Positions 56,759 to 64,000 of a stretch of 64,000 nt of DNA are shown here, piece after piece. The notes under the pieces are model-generated. The model was not told the DNA's origin and did no database searches. It saw nothing but the letters and a program-made list of their open reading frames with translations. The number at the start of each line of letters is the position of its first letter. Positions within the stretch are counted from its first letter, which is position 1. Origin of the DNA: Astropecten irregularis (Eukaryota; Echinodermata; Asteroidea; Paxillosida; Astropectinidae); NCBI GenBank assembly GCA_963971285.1, contig OZ020265.1, positions 5,248,270-5,312,269 on the forward strand. The letters are read 5' to 3'. Both the position numbers and the translations under genes were made by a program.

Positions 56759-57690
56759 AATGATCGTTCAACTGACAACTCAGGATGATTCAGATGTCCT
56801 TAATGTAAAATGCTGACTTTAAATTACTTGTTGAGTGATTCACCGCTATTGTCTTAAGGTATAGCATTGAATAAACAGCGTCGTACGGCTTTCGAGGTTA
56901 GATGCAGTTTAAAATATCAAACCCAGACTTGTTGCAAATGGTTCCAAGCCCAGCACCGGTTTCAAAATGTGCCCCTAGAATATACAGGCTTATTTGGATA
57001 CGTCCCCCATGCACTGTGCTGCTGAATAAGGGGCCTAAAATGATTACGCCAATATGTCACCGTTTAAGGTTAAATGCATTTTCATTTAGTGATTAATTAA
57101 ATTGACCAAATGAGGGCCAAATAATTTCCATTTTCTACTTGCACCCTCAATAACCTAACTACGTGTGTATGCAACATATGAACGTTACCTCTCAAAGGGC
57201 TTAAATCGATACGCTGACCGTGTATGTGTGTCGCTGTTTTCTAGAAGAAAGCGAAGCATAACATTAATAACCAACCAGGTGCAGTGCTGCACTTACAGAA
57301 AGGAAAAACAGATCGAAACAAATAATCTTTTTTTTTTTTTCATGGTCCATCGCATGTATTTCCAAATGGAAAAGCATAGCAGGGAACTGACCTGAAACAA
57401 GTTGTTTTTTCCTGAGTGCTTCACACTGCCTTTGAAACAACCGCAGCCAAAACGTTTTATCTACTGCGTGTGTATGTACATATGGACGTGACCTCTAAGA
57501 GGACTGCAATCGATACAGGGATAGCTTACGAGTCGTGTCGTTTTTTACAAAATCAGTAGCATAAGTACCTAACCAGGCGACGTGCGGTTCTCGATGCACT
57601 TTACGAACGTGTACCGATACAAACAGATCAGTTGTTTTATTAGTTTGCCAGCGCATGCATTCCACTACAGAAACAGAAAACTAACTTGAA
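56530..57690. repeat. Segmental duplication, copy 2 (partner 49813-50990)
   Basis: It carries the PAN fragment start, its upstream region and downstream blocks in the same order as 49813-50990, with moderate divergence and an additional tandem half-copy. Confidence 0.8.
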
Positions 57691-57720
57691 CAAACTTGAA
57701 AAGTGAACAAAGAAAAGAAA

Positions 57721-57794
57721 TACTGGAGCGGGACTCGAACCGGCGACCTCCTGAATATCGTACAGGGCGCTCTACCAACTGAGCAATCCAGCCC
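57721..57794 (-). tRNA. tRNA-like sequence (pseudo-tRNA or tRNA-derived SINE head)
   Basis: On the minus strand the order of a tRNA is visible: acceptor GGCTGGA pairing over five bases with TCCAG(TA), D-arm GCTCAGTTGGTAGAGC, variable AGGTC, and T-arm GCCGGTTCGAGTCCCGC with one mismatch. The A box (TGCTCAGTTGG) and B box (GGTTCGAGTCC) of the pol III promoter are intact, and a CTTTTC run follows 10 bp downstream. The anticodon arm pairs only as CCTG/CAGG around a nine-base loop, so no standard anticodon can be assigned. It is likely a pseudo-tRNA or SINE head. Confidence 0.6.
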
Positions 57795-57989
57795 TACGTT
57801 GGTGGTGATCCCAATAGTCAACTCTCTTTGTTCGTTTGGCAGTCAGAAGCCATGAAACCACGCACACACCGCCACACCCTAGGGATCGTTTCAATGATAC
57901 ACGCAACAATGCAGCAACCTGGGAACGGTACATGGGGGATAACTCAAAGAGGATACGGCTTTTAAATAATATATACGTGAAATAACCAC

Positions 57990-59065
57990 AAGGGAAACTG
58001 ACTGAATCCCGCTCCAGTCAATTTGTCTTGACACCTGACGCGTTTCGATCTCAAAGGCTTTATGACGAAGGACAAGAACATGCAAGTGAACGGAAACACA
58101 AATGTATGGATGAGGGAATCAGGGCAATTTGAGGGGATTGGTTAGACACAGAGGGGTCAGGTAGGCAAGATCAAAGTTGTCAGACTACAAAGTGGTGGGG
58201 AAGAATGGAATGGGGATGGAGATTATTCACAAAGTAGGTATTTAAAAGATTAGATATCAAGTTAGAGAAGTAGGGTACACAAAGCAGGAGGGATTAGAGA
58301 GCCCCAGGCTGTAGATGAATGAAAGGGAGACAACCAAGCAGTAATACTAGTCATTTCCTCCTTGGAGATTAAGTCCGTGAGGTTGAATAGTTCGTAATAT
58401 TTTAATCCAAACTTTCTCCCTGCTCAGCCGAACGAAGTCCCTGCGGTGGCCAAGTGATTCATTGTCCTGCAAGATCATATCAGACATTGCGTGGTTAGGG
58501 AGATTCAAGTGGAAACCCACTGGGGTCTCGAGTTTCTGAGTTTTTACTGTAGACCTGTGACCATAGAAACGTGTTTCTTAAGGGTATTTTTCGTTTCACC
58601 GACATACTGAATGTTGCATACCCTGCAAGAGATAAGATAAATGACATCAGATGTAGTGCAGGTAATAATTCCTTTGGTCCTATGGGTGGAGCCATTGCCT
58701 GTGAAAGAATCAGGCTCATGGATATGGTGCTGGCAGACTACGCATTTCGAGTTACATTTGAATGTGCCATTCTGGATTGAGGGAGAGACATTATTAGTGG
58801 GTGGGACCTCAGCCCTGACAATCAAGTCGCGGAGGTTGCGGTGAAGTCTGTAGGTAAGATCGACTTTTCTGAAATAGCCCTGAGGAGACTGTCTGAGGTG
58901 TGAAGAATGTGATTGCTATCATTAGTGATTCTTTGTAATGGGGGAAGAGAGGGATGGAAAGTAGTCACGAGGGCAACTCTGTTATTAGTACAAGCATCAT
59001 CGCTGGGGGCTTTGAGAACTGCCGCTCTGGGAAGAGCACGAGTTTTCTCAATGGAACTCCGCACT
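57990..59065 (-). mobile_element. Penelope-like retroelement fragment with GIY-YIG endonuclease end
   Basis: Minus-strand translation gives RVALVTTFHPSLPPLQRI and ILHTSDSLLRAI, then KCVVCQHH, then IYLISCRVCNIQYVGETKNT (the GIY-YIG region with its Cys pair), and PVGFHLNLPNHAMSDM and REKVWIKILRTIQPHGLN near 58345-58530. This is the standard C-terminal order of Penelope-like proteins. It is degraded, with frame changes between TDFTATSAT and LIVRAEVPP (near 58822) and again after the KKHV motif. The RT domain is missing. The non-coding tail (57990-58340) has the typical GACGCGTTTCGATCTCAAAG...GACGAAGGACAAGAACATG segment shared with 41885-42490 and 63485-63725. Confidence 0.85.
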
Positions 59066-59365
59066 CTGCGAGAGCTGTGATCTCTTGCAACTAAGTGTTT
59101 CTTTATTTACTGTGTGTGTTCTGAGAAATCTAATTATTCTGATTTCTGATTTTCTCTGTTTTGTGATCCAAATATCTTTAATATTCCATTTACCTTTCAT
59201 GTACACGCACTCAAAGCATAATACGCTATAAATGTGATTGTTGCATTTCGAAATCTAACCCATCATGTTCATGAAATAATAACCCCGTGAAAATTTGAGC
59301 TCAATGGAACATCTGAGTCACAAGAAAATGGCGAAAACCCGACTCAAATTTTCCAATAAAAGCAT

Positions 59366-59580
59366 TAAAAAAGGTTTTGATCTTACCCCGAGATCAAAAC
59401 TATTATCGGTCTTTGCTTGACTAATTTTTGAATAAAAACACCATCTTAGGAGGAAATATTTTAACAGTATATTTGTACCAGCATCACCTTCACAACCTGA
59501 AAGTTTTACGTCAATCTGAAAATATTACTCTTTGGGTATGTTACCAATCCTTTACTGTACCTTTTAAGTGTATGAATTGT
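59366..59580 (-). repeat. TTAA-family MITE copy, partial
   Basis: GGTTTTGATCTTACCCCGAG ... CACAACCTGAAAGTTTTACG matches 54960-55130 in reverse orientation. The ends are not clear. Confidence 0.6.
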
Positions 59581-59812
59581 AATATTTGTGTTATGGGAAA
59601 CGGCGAGCACCAGATAACGTTAGCGAGTTTACTTATAACGGAATACCTCGCGAGATTCGAAACAGAATCATTGCCCCTTGACTACCACTTTTGCCTATAG
59701 TTTGTTTTTTCAATTGCGTTTTTTCCTACATCACCCTTTCGCGGGCAATACGGGCAGTTTCTGATACTGCAACATCAGGAGTTTGCAACGCGTCGGCCAA
59801 TCACAATGCAAG

Positions 59813-59911
59813 ATGGCGAACCTTTCCAGAATTGCATTGGGTCGACAAATTCCGTGTTACAAATTCTGCATGGTGCACCGTTTGGGATCGCCCTTTGTCA
59901 GAGGTTACAAA
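59813..59911 (+). CDS. Possible first coding exon with mitochondrial-type leader (tentative)
   Basis: CCAATCAC (about 59798) and CAAGATGGCG, a YY1-type initiator, directly precede and include an ATG at 59813. The short frame MANLSRIALGRQIPC...CMVHRLGSPFVRGYK has several Arg/Lys and no acidic residue, as expected of a mitochondrial targeting peptide. AGAG|GTTACA near 59900 could be a weak splice donor just before the stop. Housekeeping mitochondrial genes often start this way. No downstream exon could be identified, so the gene is not named and may be an isolated match. Confidence 0.3.
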
Positions 59912-61064
59912 TAAGTCATTTTATCAATAATTGATAAAATGTTTTATTCGCAGAATTTCCCCTTACTGGCAGTTTCTGAACTGCCAGTGCAAGGATGTGT
60001 GTATGTGCTCAATGTAACAGTGTTTTGTACATGCACACACATGGGTAATTTACTGTGTACATATACTATGGCAAGCAAGTATCTCAGCAAGATCCAGGTC
60101 AGCCAATAGGCTGCAGGATTGCCTAATTGCTTCATGCATATTCATTACTTGTATACAGTAATGGTTGCAGGCCTGGGTGTGCGATATTGTTTGTTGTTTA
60201 CTTTGCAACAGGAATTGTGGGGCAACTTGTGTACAGGAAAATGCAAATTAATTGATACAAAATATGCCCCTGTTATTAGTTCATTTTAGAAGTGCTATTC
60301 AAGTAGCAATGTTTAGAGCAGGAAATTAAAGGTTGTAAACACAGGATTTTGGAACAAAATCAAGGAAAATACTAGTTCCTGAACAGTATCAGTTGCTATG
60401 GTTTGTAATTTGTCAATATTTACCTAGGAAATGTGTTTCGTGTTTTCTGGTCAAAGTTTAGGTGAATTAAGGTTGTTTGTTTGGGCAAATAATACCAATA
60501 TGAATGTCACAACAAACACAGCATTACAAACAGGATCCACTAATGAAACCTGGGCTTACATCATGCATTCAGTTTTGCTGTATTTTACATGTAAGTAGCT
60601 ATGTCTATTTAGTTGATTTCTTCCGTGCCCTGAATGTTCATCAGGGACGTTCCTCCCATCAGTTCAGTTGGGGGACTATCTTGTGAAACATGGTTTTATT
60701 TTCATGTCAGTGCCAATGGTTCCATGTTTAGGTTTTGAGTCATTTAAAATTACTCAAAGCATTTTCTGGGGGGAATTTGACGGACAAAGCAAACTTTTTA
60801 TCAGGGGTCTAGAATATCAGCCAATTATAAGCTTAACTTTCATCTGTAATTGTTCCCATTGCATTTTCTAAATATTATTACAAGTGATTATTTTTGCTGT
60901 GACAGGCACTAGAATAGCTCCCTGGAGGTTCAACAGGGGCCATTCCTCCCGTATGTTCAAACGGGGGAACATCCTGTGCCGGTCTGGTTTAACTGTTCGT
61001 TAATGGTGTTCCATTTCAAATGTTATTAGTACATGTTTAAGTGTTCATTAAGGTTCTATCATGG
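59912..61064. other. Intergenic or intronic stretch, no gene recognised
   Basis: Short inverted repeat ACTTATTTGTAACC...TTATCAATAATTGATAA near 59925 and two direct inverted copies of GGCAGTTTCTGAACTGCC near 59967. No supportable gene. Confidence 0.45.
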
Positions 61065-61345
61065 GGCAATTACCCAAAGTGGGGCTATTGTGCCCTATTT
61101 GGCAGGGTCCTGTAACCCAGAGTGGGGGCTATTGTGCCCGATGTGACTGGGTCCTGTTACCCAGAGTGGGGGCTATTGTGCCCTATGTGACTGGGTCTTG
61201 TAACACAGAGTGAGGGCTATTGTGCCCTATTTGGCTAGGTCCTGTAACCCAGAGTGGGGCTATTGGGCCATATTTTGCTGGGTCCTGTAACCCAGAGTGG
61301 GGGCTATTGTGCCCTATTTGGCTGGGTCCTGTAACCCAGAGTGGT
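61065..61345. repeat. 44-bp tandem repeat, about 6.4 copies
   Basis: Unit GGGTCCTGTAACCCAGAGTG plus GGGGCTATTGTGCCCTATTT plus GGCT, counted as 44 bp, with small substitutions between copies. Each unit contains a near-palindrome GGGTCCTGTAACCC. Confidence 0.92.
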
Positions 61346-62122
61346 GACATAACTGTGTGCCCTAATATTTTATCTTGTTAATGTTATCTGGCCACCTTGC
61401 CAATAACTTCCGGTATCTGGCAATTTGTTTCTTGAAATAAAAATGTCAAGCTGTGGCTTTATGTCATAATGAATTCAGTTTGTTTGTGTGTTCTCAATCT
61501 CAATTTTGTGTAAAAACCTGTCGACCTACCCTACAATAGAATGTGATCTTAAAAATATAGATTTATGCAAGTCTAAGTTACTTTTAGTGCATTTATTTAA
61601 TACAAAAGAAAACAGATTTTTTGGTATTAATTGGCCTGTAATTTTTTTAGATTTCGTACGAATAAACAGGATAAAAAAATAAACAAACATTGTGACCGGC
61701 AGCCGCTAGACAAATAAGACATAACATGTTTTTTAGTGGGTTTCTTTTTTACATGGGAACCTTTTCTATAGTCGGCATGCCCACAAAATGTTAGATTATA
61801 ATATTGCTTTTTGGTAATGTAAACACAACATTTAAGCCGCTATCCAGTTTACTCCTTTTTTTCTGTACACGAAAGCAGTTATAATCACAATTTAACGTAC
61901 ACAAGAATTTTAGTTCTTGTACAGTTGTGGCCTATCATCCTTCATACCTATTAATGAGGATATCCAGTGGGTGTTATTGACTGTTCTTCATAAAGCAGAG
62001 TACTACATTTTTCCTAAAGAAGTGATCCACGTCGAATACAATCATACTTTCACATTTTATAAGGAATCGATTTATGGTTTATTTTCTCGATCTTTTTTAT
62101 GGGCTTTTTTCGTTAACCAGGT
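61346..62122. other. Intergenic stretch, no gene recognised
   Basis: AT-rich; the frames at 61488-61682 and 61917-62171 have no domain. Confidence 0.5.
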
Positions 62123-63133
62123 TCAATCGCGAATTTCACGTATTTTCATGGTGGTTCCTTTCAGTGAATAATATTTCTCCTTCCATGTATCCCAGCGTAT
62201 TGGTTTCCTAGCATTGTATTGGGCATTCAGATGGCTATCTGCATATCTCTTAAACCACCAGGCGCCTCTATAATTTCTTGCACAGGAACATGACATTATA
62301 TCATTCGTTACATCCTTTGTTGAGAACCCATACCCATTATGATATGATAGAGAATCACCAGCATCACCAGCAGTGCTACTGGCATCGTATTTGCCAATAT
62401 TCAGAGTGTACATAACCGGATATATTTTGAAATTCTCGTATTTTGCCCATGCTGTGTTGTTCTCCCAGTCCTCCAAATCAACTCGTAGCTCCCATGTTCC
62501 TCGTGAATCATCAGACGTCAGAGGCACTAAGTTATCATTGCCAAGCCAGAACTCACCGGTCAGATTACCGAAGCCAGACTGGTACTCGGTCCAGTTACGG
62601 TAGAAGTCCACATTGCCGTCTTGTCGCCTCTGAAAGACCGTCCACCCACCGCCATCAGATTCCATATCACAGTAGACCGGGATACCGCTATCAAAGATGC
62701 AACATGGGTAGATTGTGTACACACTGCTTGAATTATAACCGGCATCTAAGAGCATCTTGCAACTCCTCTTTCGATCAAAGGAGCTATCACGTAATTATAA
62801 GAGATGTGTGTCTTCATCGCCATCAAAGTAAACACTCCCATGAGATCCGATGAGGTACTTACAGTGATTCGTTCGTGTCATATTATTCAGTTCGCAGAGA
62901 TTACTACCTTTATAGTAATTGAATGATTTGCAAGTCACATCCAAGTTGCATACCTTTCCACAGATGATATGATAACGCACTGTGTAGTTCGCATAAGCAA
63001 ACCCAATCAAAGTTCTATTCTCAGCGGCATGGAATGTCAACGCGCGTTGCTTGCAATTATTCAGCAAGGCAGCCCCGGCAGTTATTTGTAGCCCAAAGTA
63101 TGTGAAGATACTCAAAAGTGCCGAGGAAATCAT
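62123..63133 (-). pseudogene. PAN + fibrinogen-domain protein with a single in-frame stop
   Basis: A 336-codon single-exon homologue of the intact gene at 43315-44328. Signal peptide ALLSIFTYFGLQITAGAA; PAN domain CKQRALTFHAAENRTLIG..CGKVC..DVTCKSFNYYKGSNLCE; then the fibrinogen domain from KMLLDAGYNSSSVYTIYPCC to KIREIRD with GGWTVFQRRQDGNVDFYRNW, GEFWLGND and GAWWFKRYADSHLNAQY. One TAA at 62795-62797 replaces a Ser codon (TCA in the relative) in the linker between the two domains; everything else stays in frame. The GWWF..C Cys of the SNLN block is replaced by Tyr (KRYADS), so the usual disulfide may be lost. It could be a recent pseudogene, a null allele, or a gene producing only the PAN part (112 residues). 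Confidence 0.85.
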
Positions 63134-63394
63134 GGTCGGATTTGAATGTTCAAGATTTGATCGCCCAACAAAGAACTGACAAAATGTTTCAGGTTGATCT
63201 TGGCAAATTAGTTTTTTTAAAGCGAGACAATTTGAAGTTCAACTTTGCGTTACTTATGAAGAAGCCAGCGATCTATCAGTCTTGCCTATGGGTTAGGAAT
63301 AGAGTGTATCGCAAAGCGGTTTCGTGGCAAATATACAGTTTGAAATATCAACCCAATATTATATAGGCTTAATCTGCAATGTCACCCGGGTACT

Positions 63395-63460
63395 TTCTGT
63401 ATAAAGATACATGGCCTGTACTGATTGGCTGATCTGCTCCTACGTCATTGTCACCGATTT
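63395..63460 (-). promoter_or_regulatory. Conserved upstream block of the PAN/fibrinogen family (copy at 63.4 kb)
   Basis: Read on the minus strand: CGGTGACAATGACGTA (CRE-like), then AGCCAATCAG (CCAAT), then CTTTATACAG about 20 bp further on (TATA-like), 270-315 bp before the 63133 start. The arrangement and the sequence GATTGGCT..TACGTCA.TGTCACCG are shared with 50343-50376. Core promoter function is inferred. Confidence 0.5.
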
Positions 63461-63484
63461 AGGTCGCGACATGAAATGAGGACC

Positions 63485-63725
63485 CTATTGGAACGTGCCA
63501 CTGCTTACGTGTCTTTCAGGCAACCACGTGCAAAAGAAAAGTTTCAAAAATAAAAGATCATAAATTCATTCTGTGTAAACCTACATCTCAATCTACCCTG
63601 ACCCTGAAATGGCTAGCCCCACCCTTCCCATCCCTTCAAACCTTTTGTCCTGATCGTCCCGTCCAATTATGTGTATATTTGCTTGCATGTTCTTGTCCTC
63701 CTGTCATTTAGCCATATAATGAACC
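63485..63725 (+). mobile_element. Penelope-like tail, inverted copy
   Basis: Contains GTGCCACTGCTTACGTGTCT, CAATCTACCCTGACCCTG, TTTTGTCCTGATCGTCCCG and GCATGTTCTTGTCCTCCTGT, the complement of the 41885-42490 tail. Confidence 0.65.
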
Positions 63726-64000
63726 CGCTATGATAAATATGCGTAAGACTCTCCTTACTCCAAGCAAAAATAAACGATGAATAACAATTTCCTCGTTACG
63801 TTGGCCCTTGGGATGGAAATTGGACAGAATGTAAAGTGTTTAACGCCTGGTAAGCAAAAAGCTGTTGAATTCTTGTAAAATGATTTCAAGCAAGTACGGG
63901 GACCACTGAGGCAGTATAACTAAAGACGAATTCACATTGGGAATGATTTATGTGGTACAGACGAAAGAGGCTCTCGGCGGTTCAATAGCAATTGACAAAA
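63726..64000. other. Window end, no gene recognised
   Basis: AT-rich; nothing supportable. Confidence 0.5.

Noticed and set aside
57721-57794. A functional tRNA gene with assignable anticodon
   Set aside because: The anticodon arm does not form the standard 5-bp stem and 7-base loop; kept only as tRNA-like.

Overview
This window reads as nuclear DNA of an invertebrate deuterostome, most likely amphioxus (Branchiostoma) or a close analogue such as a hemichordate. The reasons are sparse single-exon host genes in AT-rich, repeat-dense DNA, lineage-expanded fibrinogen-related proteins with an N-terminal PAN/apple domain, a decayed class A GPCR cluster, Penelope-like and LINE tails, and many short inverted-repeat transposons. 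The organism is an inference; no sequence comparison could be run.

Layout. 0-1.3 kb: an intact single-exon GT31 beta-1,3-glycosyltransferase. 1.3-5.45 kb: short TTAA-flanked inverted-repeat elements, then a 97-bp minisatellite. 5.47-21.86 kb: a tandem pair of nearly identical Ty3/gypsy-type LTR fossils sharing their middle LTR (LTR-unit-LTR-unit-LTR), with one 4-bp target duplication around the whole block. The first unit carries a 4,239-bp long-inverted-repeat DNA transposon, which itself carries a smaller TTAA element; the second unit keeps the matching empty site. 22.3-29.9 kb: a tandem array of GPCR pseudogenes on the minus strand, each cut short at its 3' side by a 19-bp minisatellite. 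31.5-36.9 kb: a second, unrelated gypsy-type fossil with 157-bp LTRs and a nested MITE with TAA target duplications. 38-42.5 kb: a 570-bp inverted-repeat element with 9-bp target duplications, tandem and pyrimidine-rich DNA, and a Penelope-type tail.

43.3-63.5 kb: a dispersed family of PAN+fibrinogen genes with one intact member (43315-44328), one almost intact member with a single in-frame stop (62123-63133, minus) and three fragments. The minus-strand copies share a conserved upstream block with CCAAT and CRE-like sites. Between them lie a LINE fragment, a non-autonomous hAT element, a 901-bp inverted-repeat element, a LINE 3' tail, a tRNA-like sequence, a Penelope-like fragment with a GIY-YIG endonuclease end, and a 44-bp tandem repeat.

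How the genes work together: the glycosyltransferase would act in the Golgi, the GPCRs (all dead here) were plasma-membrane receptors, and the PAN/fibrinogen proteins are predicted secreted lectin-like proteins. They form no pathway. The window is best seen as a record of repeated local duplication and transposon nesting, in which several pre-insertion sites or target duplications can be read exactly.
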